Shown here piece after piece: positions 52,977 through 64,000 of a stretch of DNA of 64,000 nt (positions are counted from its first letter, which is position 1; the number at the start of each line of letters is the position of its first letter). Source of the DNA: Xiphias gladius (Eukaryota; Chordata; Actinopteri; Istiophoriformes; Xiphiidae); NCBI RefSeq assembly GCF_016859285.1, contig NC_053417.1:14880706-14944705 (forward strand), given 5' to 3'. Below the pieces are notes generated by a model, which worked only from the letters and a program-made list of their open reading frames with translations, was not told the DNA's origin and searched no databases. The position numbers were made by a program, and so were the translations under genes.

Positions 52977-53739
52977 ACTGACACTTTTTCTAGATGTGCG
53001 ATGTCCCAGTTATAACACGTCTACATGGAGTCACAACACACTAGGTTCAGTTTGTTGTAGTCAAACCTGAAATGTGTCTGTGAATTTAGCCTCTAACATT
53101 TCCTTGTATTATTTGCATGATTTTGAAGAGATCGTAAATAGTTGCACATTGAACTGTTTTTTGCAATCATGAAAAAGGTTTTAAAAATGAGTGTTGTTAA
53201 AACATTCCAGATAACTTCAGTATTATTTTGTACATCTTTTGGTCTGAAAAGGCAATAAACTCCAATGATATCTGCATGGCATATGTTTTTAATGTGTGCA
53301 TTAAAAAAAATTAAAAGATGCAATGTGGTTTGAGTACACTATTAGCTTTAACATTGCCCTCTGGAGCCTAATCTCCCGATACCACATTTACAGGTTTGTT
53401 TGTTTTTTGCCTTAAAAACAAAAACTTTACACTGTGTTGTCACAATACATTTACAATACAAAGCTGAGAATCAAAGAATTGGAGTAAATGCATTGACACT
53501 GAACAAGAGACTGAATCTGAGCACCGCATCATTTTAACTTGAATGCAAGACTGGCTGTCAATCAGAAAATGTGCTCCGGTACAATGGTGCTGCCCGACTA
53601 ATCGCTGAGGGGAAGCCCCCCTCTTGATGTCGCTCACTGCCGTCTTCTTTTGCTGAGCTGAGAGACTGATTTCAATGAACACATTTAAACAAAGCTGTGA
53701 TATCACACGTGAATTCTGTTTGTGGTTTTGGCACAAGTA

Positions 53740-54330
53740 CTTGAGTGAAGTCCTTTGGGCGAATGGGTTGCCATGCGCGCTGCTCCCCGTCACTCTCCCG
53801 ACGACAATTAAATTAGGCGACAAAATCCCGTTAACCTAATCGAGGCATAACGTCCGTTCAAAACAAAGACACGACACAGACTGCTGTGACGGCGAAATAA
53901 CCCCACGCGGAGTCTGTACCCATAAATCCGCCGAAGCGTTGTCTTCATACACACCCGCTGTTGTCTGTGTGTTTCCGGTCAGCACAGGTATATTTTATTT
54001 TACATCTACACGCGCATGTGTGTGTCCTTTACCTTTGCTGGGGGGGGGGGTCAGTCATTTGTGAGCACGACATGCTTGCAACTCCTTAAGCAGCAGAAAA
54101 TGTCCGGTTACTGACAACGGCGCGAGCCTGCTACACCTGTCAGTCATATCGTCGCACGCTGGTCACATTCATCCGACGCACTGGTCTCGATCGAAGTCGT
54201 CTCTATCTTGAGTCGCCAAATAAGACGATTAGTAAGAAGAAAAGCCACTGTACAGACTTGCATTCTTCAGCATCACGGGTTAAGCTTTAAAAAAAAAAAA
54301 AATGCGGCGTCTCATTGGCTGTCTGGCGTT
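53740..54330. promoter_or_regulatory. CpG-rich block, probable c1galt1 promoter
   Basis: Dense CpG dinucleotides compared with the flanking AT-rich DNA, about 0.8-1.3 kb upstream of the c1galt1 start codon. No transcript start or donor could be fixed. A long A run and a short open frame (54302-54559) at its edge show no known similarity. Confidence 0.45.
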
Positions 54331-55539
54331 GACGTGTGGAGGAATCCGCCTTTCACCTCCTGAAATGCATCAACGGCAATTAGCTGGTGGTTTGATTTAT
54401 GCTGGGCGCATTGTGCATATTATCGTTGAAAACTGTAATTTAGAGATGCTCGGAGGGAACGCGAAAAGAAAAACAGGCAAAGCTGTTGCTCTACCAATGG
54501 TGGCCTGTAGGTGTCGCCAGAACAGCGTCTACAGGATGAATCATCCTATCATCAGCTAATGATAAAAACGTATATATATATGAGTCCTAAGGGCCAGCCA
54601 TAGACTGTATAGGGTTGAACTAATGCATCTACTCTGTCTCAGCAGCTGAATAGCATCATTCATCAATAAGGACAGGATTCATATTTATTAACTGATGGAT
54701 GAGTGATTCCATAATAAAAGTTAGAGGTGCGCTTGAAAAAATAAATAAATAAAAATAAAAACACAATAATAAAACAGCGACAGATTCCAAATGGTTCATA
54801 TTAACTCCACACTTACAAAAAGATGGAAAAAAATAAAATAAAATAAACCACCACTGACAAGATACTGACAGAACTCAGCATTGAGTGGTGGAGTTAAACC
54901 ACGTGGTGGATTGGGGTTTTGGAACAAACATACAATCACATGCAAGTAAATGAAAAAAACTATTTAGTTAGAGTAAGAATCAGACCCCTGACGTATCCAC
55001 GGATGCTCAGTAGGGATCAAGATGTTAGTCGGGCTTGAACTGATTGTTTCCTCTTGCCTTAATTTCAAGTCATACATGTGTAGAATATCTATGCGGTTAT
55101 AAAATCTCTAAAAAGAAAAGAAAGAAAGAAGTAAAGTAAACAATGATAATAAACACGTTGTGTCTGATTTGGTTTTCAAGTTTAAAAAAAAGAAAAATCC
55201 AGAGTTCATGAACATGCAGACAGTTTTCATTAAGTTTAGCTGCTATTAACAAAATGTTGCCTGGTTCACTGGGACGTCCATTCTCAGTATATGTGCACTG
55301 GAGGTTTTACGTTTCCACATCACATGTGTAAGTCACGTACTGAACCTTGGTCGACTTCTGCGGTTGTTGTGATGTTACAAAAATCCTGCTCGCAAGGTGC
55401 GCAGTTTCGGCTGAGCGCAGAGAAAACTCCCTCCTGTGGCAGATTGATTTGAAAACAGCTTTTTAAGGTCAAACGCTGTACATTCTTGTTTCTTGAACAC
55501 CCGAACATTTCAGTGCAGACGGTCCATGTTCAGGTCTAA
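54331..55539. other. intergenic, between the c1galt1 and b4galnt1 5' ends
   Basis: AT-rich DNA between two divergently oriented genes. No gene or recognised repeat. Confidence 0.5.
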
Positions 55540-55929
55540 AACGCTTCCCACTTGACACACCCCGAGGACCCGGGGCGCAGCTTGAAACCCCGACACATGC
55601 TCGGGGAGTCTAATGCGTTAATCGGCCAAGTCGATGACTAAGACATCTGTTTCAACAGGTAAAACTAGTTGAACCGTCAAACCATGCCTTGAGTGGAGAC
55701 AGGACCGGTATCTACATCTGGTTTTCTGTTACGCCCATGCAAAATCGATGCAAATTTACAGTTTGGTCGTGTGTGATACAAGAGGAGTGGCTTTGAGCTG
55801 CCTCAGTTTATAGATCCTAAGATCAGTATGAAGACGTACATGCCTCACCCAAACTCAGCTGTCACAACGTGTCTCAAGTGAAGCTGGCCTGGAGGCGGAA
55901 GGAATATTCATTTCACGGAGACAGCAACG
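55540..55929 (+). promoter_or_regulatory. candidate b4galnt1 promoter and noncoding first exon
   Basis: GC-richer sequence with several CpGs (55560-55630), ending in a possible donor CAACG|gtagga at 55930. The first coding exon at 59586 begins exactly after an acceptor, so a 5' UTR exon must lie upstream; this is the best candidate by eye. Confidence 0.25.
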
Positions 55930-56172
55930 GTAGGATTGTTCATCTCTTTTCCTCCTGTCTTTTTCTCCGCTTTTTCTATCGTTAGAAATGTTGGGACTTT
56001 GTAGAATGTTTCATTGTGAAATGCTGGTTTCATTGATATTCTTCATCGATGATATACACAGGTCCCAGCCCCTCAGTACCTTTCCAGTGAGAAAGTGGTA
56101 ACAAGATCAAAGCAGGAACTGGAAGCAGTTTATATGCTTGAGGCATACACCATTTTGTGTGCGAGATGACAC

Positions 56173-58341
56173 GGGTTTATTAGGTACACCTAGCTAAAAG
56201 TAGTGCAGTCAAACCCTGAGGGGGGAAGCCTAATGAATTTCTTCTGGTTTATTATATTTTGTCATCTTATGCTGTGGCTCGAATTGCTGTGAGCTGGAAT
56301 GAGCTAGAACCGTGAAACCTTGCCCAATAACTAGAAATGATGTCCAAATGATGTGCATGAGCCCAATCAGCCAGTTGATGGTGCTGTAAATAAGACCCAA
56401 ATATACTGCAATTTTGGAAAGGTCATGCCACTCCTACCGTAAGTCCGGTTGTCTTAAAATTTGACAAGCCACCTCCAGCTGAATATGATCTACAAAAAAG
56501 CCTCTTGGACCATAAAGGTCTGCCATGATGGATTTTTTGTTAATTTGCATAATACGAAAATCAGTGAAGTGACATTTACTTTTTTTAAATTTTGATTGCA
56601 TCAACACCAAATTTGGTATACAGCATTGCAGGACACACAGTTCTACTAAGAATGGGCAAGATCGGTCCAAAAACATGGCTGCCATTGTCCAAAACATCTT
56701 AGCAAAAGACGGGGTTTAGCAGGAAATTGGCCATAACTCATTGACCATTTGTCCAATCATTATAAATCGTGGTAGATACTTTCAGTCCATGTTTGGGATT
56801 AGGCCTACCAAAGCGTTTTGTGCCCAACCCATAGGGGTTGCTACGGATACCAAAAATTTCTCCAATTTTGGTGCACATGCTCCGTGGGCGAGTATTTAAC
56901 AAGATCCAAAGTGTCATATTGATTGATGAATGTGGGCATAGCCTAGTCATCAACATCTGTCATCTTATGCCGTTGCTCAATTTGTCGTGAGCTGGAACGA
57001 GTTAAAGATATAAAGATATAAAGACACTTGGCACCTCAATTTTATTTACATAGTGCCAAATCATAACAGAGGTTATCTCAGGGCACTTTTCATAGAGTAT
57101 ATAGCACAGTACAGGTACCACTTAAAATGTATAATAATAATGAGACTAATAATAAAACTAATAATTATAAAAATAGGGTGAATAATAATTCTAATCAAAG
57201 TAAATATAATAATAGTAATGATAATCATAATAATTGAAGCAGTGGGTGTTGAGCAGGATCATGGAGGCAGGAGGGGTGGCTTGCAGGCAGAGGTCCAGAC
57301 TCTGCAGCACCAGGGCCAGAAATACCTGCAGAAAGCGACAGGATGAGAGAGAGGAGAGAGACGAGAAAGCACAAAACTACGGGAGAGAGAAGTCAAGTTA
57401 GTAACAAGCACTGATGGTTTTATGAAAGCATGCAGACGGAGAGGAAGAGGCGGAGAGAAGAGCTCAGTGCATCACAGGAAGTCCCCCGGCCGTCTAGGCC
57501 TGTAGCAGCATAACATGGGGGTGGTTCATGCCAAGCTTGAGTGAGCCCTAACTGAAAGCTTTATCAAAAAGGAAGGTTTTAAGCCTACTCTTAAACGTGG
57601 AGAGTGTCAGCCTCCCGGACCCAAACTGGAACATAATTTGAGTATTTTAAAAATACAAAATTATAGTTCTCTGAGGTATCATCATACAAATTAAATTAAG
57701 ATTTGACAACTAAATTACAAATTCTGAAAAGTAATTGCAATACTATTTAGAATACATGTAAAAGAAATACTGCCCACATCTGAGTGTAAATTCAGCAACA
57801 TTAGCATTCAAGATTATTGGGGAATACCAGTCAGCTTTTTATTACTTTTAGTTAATTTATAAATGATGATGATCTTGTCATTTTTTTTAAAACCCACTTG
57901 TTGCTGTTTGTGGCTTTAATTTTGGGTGATTGAGCTTCTTCCTTCTGTTGAGCACAAAAGGGTCTGAACACACAAATCGCCGCTTGCGGCTATATTGTTC
58001 AGTTTTTATTGAAATTGTCTTAGAGAGGTGTTGATTCAAGTGTATGCTAATTTTACAAGTTGCTGATTTACAAGGTGCTGTTGAACTGTATTGCATTATA
58101 CAGAGAGGTTTTTCTGTTATTTACCCTATTCTCATTGATATAAATGGGATAGAAAAAATAATATCAGCACCTGTCCATATAACACAATAAATTCAACAGC
58201 ACCAAAATGACCATAAAGTGGATTCAGTACTTCTCTATAAAAGTTTCAGCACAAACTGAACATTATAACCGTCTTGACGATAAGATTTATTGCAGGGCTG
58301 TTGTATTAGACTAGTTTTAGCTAGGTGTAGCTAATAAACCC
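56173..58341. mobile_element. 2.2-kb element with 30-bp inverted repeats, family not recognised
   Basis: The 5' end gggtttattaggtacaccta and the 3' end are inverted repeats of about 30 bp with two mismatches. Inside, a block around gtcatcttatgctgtggctc (56262) recurs near 56962 in diverged form. A second repeat (about 57025-57600) appears nested inside. No transposase frame is seen; the only open frames are short minus-strand ones. Confidence 0.6.
57025..57600. repeat. interspersed fish repeat nested in the 56.2-kb element
   Basis: Begins tttatttacatagtgccaaa and contains tatctcagggcactttt and a purine-rich agagagagga stretch, a sequence type I recall as abundant in fish genomes. Family name not assigned. 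Confidence 0.45.
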
Positions 58342-59585
58342 CCAGCTGGATGGTTCAAGTAGAAGTATTGTCACCATGGTGCACTGATAAGACACGGAGG
58401 AGACAGAACTTTTATCAGTTTATTGAGGGTCATTACGTTGTCTGTAGTTTACAGTAAAACAAAAGTATACAAGATTGCCAGGGAACAATCAGGTTAAACA
58501 TTATACAGTATATCCATAGACCACAAATATTCTGTAATACCACGGACCAATGCAATCACTATAAATTAAATAATTTAATGAACTACACTTCAAGCATTCA
58601 AACTGAGTTATATTCCTCATTCAATGAAATGTATTGCATACTTTAGCTGTTAGGAAAAATATTCTCTATCTACGTATTACAATAATAACACAGCCTTTAT
58701 GGTCTCATGGAGGTACGACTGGGGCTTCAACCTGAAATAGGAAAGTTTCTAATTTTAGAATTCAACATATTTCTTGAAGATAGCAAATACTAATTTGGAA
58801 GCATGCAATTTTAAACAAAAATAACACTCTACTGAAAGTGCATCAATCGCCAACAAGTAATAAAAAAATAACAAGGTATAATCACTCTGCACTTTATCAA
58901 TATTACTTTTAAAGAAAATATCTGTCCCAACAAATAGTTCCTAAATGATCAGTAATTAAGTTTCAGTGTAGAGAAATATGTGCAAATGTCACAGACACAT
59001 TTAACCTTTATCTCACCTTAACATTTACAGTAACATTTAAGTTTAAGCCTTCTTCAATGAGCTTCAATTCTGAAAACGTAACAGTTAAACACGTTCATTC
59101 AGTGGACGCAAAGTCATGTCCCCTTATAACAAACTTTATTCAAATACACGTGACCCCATAAGAGCATAGTTCAAAAGTTTTTATTTTTATAACAGGGGTT
59201 TTAGACTATTAAAACTGACACATGGACAGTGTTGTAATACCTTGTTTATCTGTCACACTACCAATAAGCTTGATCTGTGCATCTGCAGCATGATACATGA
59301 ACGGGGTCCAGTGAATTCCAGATCCGATAACCCTAATTTGGTTAAAATTCAGCTGTCATAATTTTACATGTAAGAACGTTTAGTGATTTTTAAGGTCTAA
59401 TATTTGTACTGTATAATACCTAATACACGTAGCTCCAGATAAATTTTAAGACAGTTTTGAAGAATTGAAAAATATAGGCTCATGTTAAATTGTCTGAAAA
59501 TGTCTTTCAAATGCCCCTTTGTTTGCTTTATCCCGTGAAGCCTACATGTATACCATTTTGACATTTTTATTAATCTTCATTCTAG

Positions 59586-59800
59586 ATGCGCATAACCAAT
59601 AAGAAGTGTCTTGGACTGATTTTCATCGGTGTTGGTGGGCTTCTAGCCTTGTTTCATGCTTGGAGCCCTGGGTCCAGCTCAAGAGTTGACATAAGGTCAA
59701 GACAACGGAGTCGAATAAAGACACTCCTTGAGTGGAAAATTCAAGACATCACTAGAGGCTATCGTGAAATTGCCTACCATATAAAAGAGGAGGTTTCAAG
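59586..59800 (+). CDS. b4galnt1: b4galnt1 first coding exon: membrane anchor
   Basis: Starts ATG directly after attctag. [20 protein letters not shown] is a short basic tail and hydrophobic helix; a basic stem follows, ending YHIKEEVS. Donor CAAG|gtcttt, phase 2. The nearby GAG|gtttca would break the frame. Confidence 0.88.
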
Positions 59801-62800
59801 GTCTTTTATTTTTAAGTATGACTGTTATATTGTCCAAATTCCGCTTTGAATTCATATTTATATATTTTATCTTATCAACTCACTGCCCTTTTTTATCTGA
59901 CAGTCGTTTGGCTCAAAATACATGTATATGTCTGGCTGATGAGGAGACTTTTCAACTGCCGTTCTCCAATCTGCTCTTCCCACGCGTGTGGGCCCACAAA
60001 CTCGATGCGGCGTTTTTAGATTCTCATCCAGACCCTGAGGGTGTAAAGCGTCACAGAACTCAGGAGTACAACAGCTTTAAGAGGAGGTAAGGTTCAGTTG
60101 ATGACAAATGACTAGCAGTGAACCCTTGTGTAATCATCTAAATCACAAATTTTTTTTATCAACAAAAAGTATGTTCTTTGACCCACAAGTGTTAGTCATT
60201 ATGACCAATGACTAGTTAGGCAAGACACCCTTGAGTCATTCTGTGATGTATCAGTTGACAGCTTACATACCACAGACATAGCATCTCAGTAGACTGACAC
60301 TGCAGTCTATTTAAAGGTCTTGCTTAGATTCTGGCTTTACACTGGCATGCGCTTTGCTGTCCGTACTGTCCTTAACGCCACTGTCCACCTGCTATGTTTG
60401 CCTGCGCCCTTGGTGTGGGACACCAGTGGGTTATTTGCAGTGCTCCTTGTAGTGCATGCAATTGAGTAACCTGGCTACTGTCCGCTATTATATTTAGCAT
60501 CTTATCAAATACATTATTGTCATTATGCTACCATTGTCCTTGCACTCACTGCAGCTAAATAGCGCCCCTCCTTCCTGCTACTTGAATTATTTTGCAATGC
60601 AAATTACGTAAACAAGGATATAAACTTAAAAGTTGACAGTGTAAACCTCAAATCAGCAGGCCCACCACTGTTCCATACTTTTGGTGCATAAGAATTGAAT
60701 GCATTATCTGGGATTAAATGGAAACAATTTATTCTGTATAATTTCAGCAGTCCAAAACCTAAAGAAATTTTATTTACAATGACATAAAACACAGAAAAGC
60801 AGCAAGTCATCAAATTTGAACCAAATTTCAACCAAATGTCGATATTTGTGCTTGATCAGTCAGATCAATCCGCTTGTTGTCTGTTAATTTTCTGTCAATC
60901 AATTAGTTGGTTAATCATAAAATAATTTCATTACTAATTCTCAATCACCATCGTCATAGGAAATCTCAACCTACTAAGGTTGTAGGTTTGGGTTTGTCTT
61001 TGGAAAACACTGGCCAATGGACATTTTTTTTTTTTTTTTTTGCATGACCAATATAACCAGTTGTATGTGCAGATGCTCTATATCTCTCATTGATAGGCAC
61101 ACAAAAAAATACACAAATAAAGAGCCTAGCTCTTCCAAAACCTTACTTTATTAAATATATCTTTGCTTATATAACTTGCCTGAAACCAGACTTGTATCAT
61201 GATTTTTTTTTTTTTCTCTGATGTTACTTTTTGAAACTTAAATTTTCTGAATTTCAAAGTGGATAAATGTTTGTAGTGACTATAGAACATTTTTATTAGT
61301 TAAGTTCTTTAGCTCAAGACTAGAACCATATGATGAAATCACATAGCACTGTCTTCTTTGCAAATATTAGGTTATGATGAATCAATGCAGCTACGTTTCT
61401 ATCTAATATGTTCTGTATGTTCAGGTCCTACAGTCCTGCAGATATGCTTATTGTAGCTGAGGCCAACAGTCCTCTTCAGTATCCTATCCAGGGGGTGGAG
61501 GTGCGACCCCTCAAAACAATCATCATTCCTGGTAACAGCATATTTAACATGACGCAAAACACAATATCAAAGAAACGGATGAATATTTAAAGATTAGATA
61601 TTACCTCTTCACCTACCATTGGTGCTGCATTTGCTATTTAGGTTTCTTAGTTAAAATGCTTCACTATCATCCCATGTTCATTTTTTCCAGGAATAATTCC
61701 TCTCTTTTCATAGGTTTGGGTCTTAAAGAAGAAACAAAATCAAACCATATGGTAATTATGTATATTATATAATATTTTGTGGTCTTCACTGGTGTTGACA
61801 TACACTCGCATGAATATTCAAGTTTTTGTTTACTTTCTCCCCTAAACCATGCAAATCGTGTATCAGGTGTATTTGACAGCAGCAATTGGGACTTTTGATG
61901 TTGCTGCTATGGTGGACAATGTCTCTGTCAAAGGAGAGGGAGAGAAGCACATAATACTGTCAAGTCCTCATCTCTCTGCTCTGAATAGGCAGCTGCAGTT
62001 TGTCACCTATACAAACACTGTTTTCAACCCAAAGACAGCGGATACAGGTGAAGTTATTATATTGATACTATCTTGAATCTAAAAGTATGTCATGTCATGT
62101 CATGTATGCCGATTCAACCCTATAGAGTTTCATCCTAATGCTCAGTGGTAATACACAACATTCTTTTGGATTACTAAGTAATGAATTAATCGACATTATT
62201 GTAAATACGTCAAGGAAGTATCTCATTACATTTTAGTGAAGTATCGATACAAGGTTATTTTGATCTCTAATACTATACTACATTGATGCAATTACATATA
62301 TGAGTTGGTTGATAAAAACCAAAAAATAACCACCTCATGGCTCAATGTCCACCAAGTGAAGTGTACAAGTAGAAAAGCACACAGGTGAAGCCAAGTTAGA
62401 TGTCACAAACAGCGAAAAACTGCTATCACATCAATTTGTGGCAGAGACTTTAATGTGTTAGGCTAATGATTGAATCTTACCAGTAGTATTGTGGCTTAAT
62501 GTAATCTGATGTTCTGCAGAAACGTCATGCTGATGTTCTGTTTGTTGCCCACAACTGTTTATATGTCGAAATCTTTTCTTCGAGTTTATTTAATACCTAC
62601 AATCATCACGTACTAGCAGAAACAAAGCATGTTTCTTCAAATTCAGAGGTGCTCTATAATTATATATCTCCCAATATAGCTTCTCCTGAAATCTGAAACC
62701 TGGATGTAACACAGTTGTTATTTTGCTCCGCAGTTGACTTTGCAACTGAAGGTCACCATGCATTTTTCACCATTAAAGTTGGACATGGAACCGTCCCCAA

Positions 62801-63541
62801 ACTTTACAACTCTGGATACCAAACAGGTCCGTGAGCTGTTATATCATTATCACTTTTATTTGATGTGAAGTATCTGAATGCCACATTGGAATATATTTGT
62901 TGTTTATTCTGTTTTGTCTCCACTTAGAGTACAACATTAGTGCTCTTGTTACCATCGCCACCAAGACGTTTCTACGCTATGACAAACTCAAAAATCTCAT
63001 TGACAGCATACGGCAATATTATCCCACCATCACCATAGTGATAGCAGATGATAATGAACACCCTCAGCCAGTGACCGGGCCTCACATTGAACATTACATC
63101 ATGCCATTTCGAAAGGTAAAGAAATTCAAGTATGTTTCTATTAAGTATCGTGCGTTGTGATCAGTGTGCAAAATACTCTATGACAGTCCGGTCCTGTCCC
63201 GTGGGTGGTGCTTCAGAAGAAGAATTGTAATTAAAAAGTTTTACCAAATTTTGATAACCCACAACGCAGCTGCAAAGCTCAACATCAGAAGCGACCATTT
63301 ACCAACTACCTTTAGATCTTTAAATTCTGGTCCCAACCTGGCCTGACACTTTTATGTCAGACCCATGTTGTTTTGACCCCCATTCATCTACTGTATACAG
63401 GGTTGGTTTGCAGGAAGAAACCTGGCAGTGTCTCAAGTGATCACCAAGTATGTGCTCTGGGTGGATGACGACTTCATCTTCACTGCAAACACCAAGTTGG
63501 AGAAGATGGTGGACATCCTAGAGAAGACCACTCTGGATCTG
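59586..63541 (+). CDS. b4galnt1: beta-1,4-N-acetylgalactosaminyltransferase 1 (GM2/GD2 synthase), 5' part
   Basis: Eight exons (59586-59800, 59904-60086, 61425-61531, 61714-61751, 61867-62047, 62734-62826, 62928-63115, 63401-63541) give 382 residues in continuous phase; the gene runs past the window end. Type II anchor at about residues 8-25. Conserved blocks: [88 protein letters not shown] and [11 protein letters not shown] with the DxD site at 357-359. Family knowledge: a Golgi GT2-type enzyme that adds beta-1,4-GalNAc to GM3/GD3/LacCer to make GM2/GD2/GA2. Roughly the last 150 residues, by comparison with the human length of 533, are outside the window. Zebrafish-style naming would be b4galnt1a. 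Confidence 0.94.
59904..60086 (+). CDS. b4galnt1: b4galnt1 coding exon 3 (first exon assumed noncoding)
   Basis: Encodes [20 protein letters not shown] and on to EYNSFKRR, which aligns with the NCSCESS...EFQAFLSR region of the human protein. Acceptor tctgacag, donor GGAG|gtaagg. Confidence 0.9.
60087..61424 (+). other. b4galnt1: b4galnt1 intron
   Basis: A 1.3-kb AT-rich intron with long T runs near 61025 and 61203. No recognised repeat family or exon. Confidence 0.75.
61425..61531 (+). CDS. b4galnt1: b4galnt1 coding exon 4
   Basis: Encodes [20 protein letters not shown] and [14 protein letters not shown], one of the best-conserved blocks. Acceptor tgttcag, donor CCTG|gtaaca. Confidence 0.94.
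61714..61751 (+). CDS. b4galnt1: b4galnt1 38-nt micro-exon
   Basis: Encodes [12 protein letters not shown] after a split Gly. It replaces human LSLQAASGQEVYQ with one residue fewer. Acceptor tttcatag, donor ATG|gtaatt. Only this exon restores phase between 61531 and 61867. Confidence 0.75.
61867..62047 (+). CDS. b4galnt1: b4galnt1 coding exon 6
   Basis: Encodes [20 protein letters not shown] through [20 protein letters not shown] and TADT. Acceptor gtatcag, donor ACAG|gtgaag. Confidence 0.92.
62734..62826 (+). CDS. b4galnt1: b4galnt1 coding exon 7
   Basis: Encodes [20 protein letters not shown] and [11 protein letters not shown], matching human VRFSTEGHEAAFTIRI. Acceptor ctccgcag, donor ACAG|gtccgt. 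Confidence 0.92.
62928..63115 (+). CDS. b4galnt1: b4galnt1 coding exon 8
   Basis: Encodes [32 protein letters not shown] and EHYIMPFRK, the start of the nucleotide-sugar binding fold. Acceptor cacttag, donor AAG|gtaaag. Confidence 0.95.
63401..63541 (+). CDS. b4galnt1: b4galnt1 coding exon 9: DxD motif
   Basis: Encodes [20 protein letters not shown] and [20 protein letters not shown], including the metal-binding DDD. Acceptor gtatacag, donor CTG|gtgaga. The gene continues beyond the window. Confidence 0.95.
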
Positions 63542-64000
63542 GTGAGATGCATGCCCAGATTCAGTACAATATGTGTTACAGATAACTGCTGAGTTGATGG
63601 TGACTGTGTATTAATTGTATCTATAAATACTGTACTAATTTAAAAGTCCATGATATAAATATTCAGCTCCCTCCCCTCTACTCCCTCCTACCCCCAAAAT
63701 AGGGTGAGGAGTGCACATCTTAGGCAATGGAACTTTACTGTACACTCATGATAAAACAATTGTCCTAATTTTTCGGTTTTTATACCATCTTGTCCAGAAT
63801 GCATGGCAATGCTCTTTCCAGCCATAGTTAACATTTCCCCTGGCAGGACTGGGGAGATGTGAACTAATGCTACTGCTAGTAGCTATTTGGCATGCTTTTA
63901 ATGGTGCCAGTTTGCCAAAATTTAAAATAATAAAGGCAAAAAAACAAAACAAAAGAGGCTCAAGTGAGAAAACGAGTACCTACCAACGTCCCTGGTGATG
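63542..64000 (+). other. b4galnt1: b4galnt1 intron, cut by window end
   Basis: No further coding exon before the end of the window. Confidence 0.8.

Noticed and set aside
54302..54559. 85-aa open frame at the edge of the CpG block
   Set aside because: No recognised similarity, starts right after a long A run; likely noncoding.

Overview
This is a vertebrate nuclear genomic window, most likely from a teleost and probably a spiny-rayed one. The genes are split by GT-AG introns. The intergenic DNA is AT-rich and full of CA/GT microsatellites, Tc1-like transposon relics and tRNA-derived SINEs of fish type. There are no bacterial operons, CRISPR arrays or ribosomal RNA genes.

Four protein-coding genes can be rebuilt from exon translations, splice sites and reading-frame phase. 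(1) 5723-25748, plus strand: znf385a, a zinc-finger RNA/DNA-binding protein, six coding exons, 376 aa from the first supported ATG. (2) 47255-48659, plus strand: tac3 (tac3a type), a 123-aa tachykinin precursor carrying two peptides, a neurokinin F-type peptide and neurokinin B, preceded by a likely noncoding first exon and a TATA box. (3) 52976-49842, minus strand: c1galt1, the core 1 beta-1,3-galactosyltransferase, three coding exons, 406 aa. (4) 59586 to beyond the window end, plus strand: b4galnt1 (GM2/GD2 synthase), eight coding exons seen, 382 residues, C-terminal part outside the window.

Layout: 1-5.7 kb is sequence 5' of, or first intron of, znf385a. 5.7-25.7 kb is znf385a, with introns holding a dead Tc1 transposon (10.4-12.0 kb), a non-LTR-type 3' tail and other repeats. 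25.7-46.6 kb is its 3' UTR and a 19-kb gene-poor gap with several transposon copies. 46.6-48.9 kb is tac3. 48.9-54.3 kb is c1galt1, tail-to-tail with tac3 and starting near a CpG-rich block. 55.5-64 kb is b4galnt1; a 2.2-kb inverted-repeat element lies just upstream of its first coding exon.

The genes do not form one pathway. c1galt1 and b4galnt1 are both Golgi glycosyltransferases, acting on mucin-type O-glycans and gangliosides respectively. tac3 encodes reproductive-axis neuropeptides and znf385a a nucleic-acid-binding regulator. The set matches genes that in human lie on chromosome 12q13-q14 (ZNF385A, TAC3, B4GALNT1), with c1galt1 as a fish-type neighbour. The most interesting points are the two-peptide tachykinin precursor with a 30-nt exon and a tandem CAGCAG acceptor, a GC-AG intron in c1galt1, closely opposed poly(A) signals of tac3 and c1galt1, a possible extra znf385a first exon, and three different elements sharing one terminal motif. 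No wholly new system was found.
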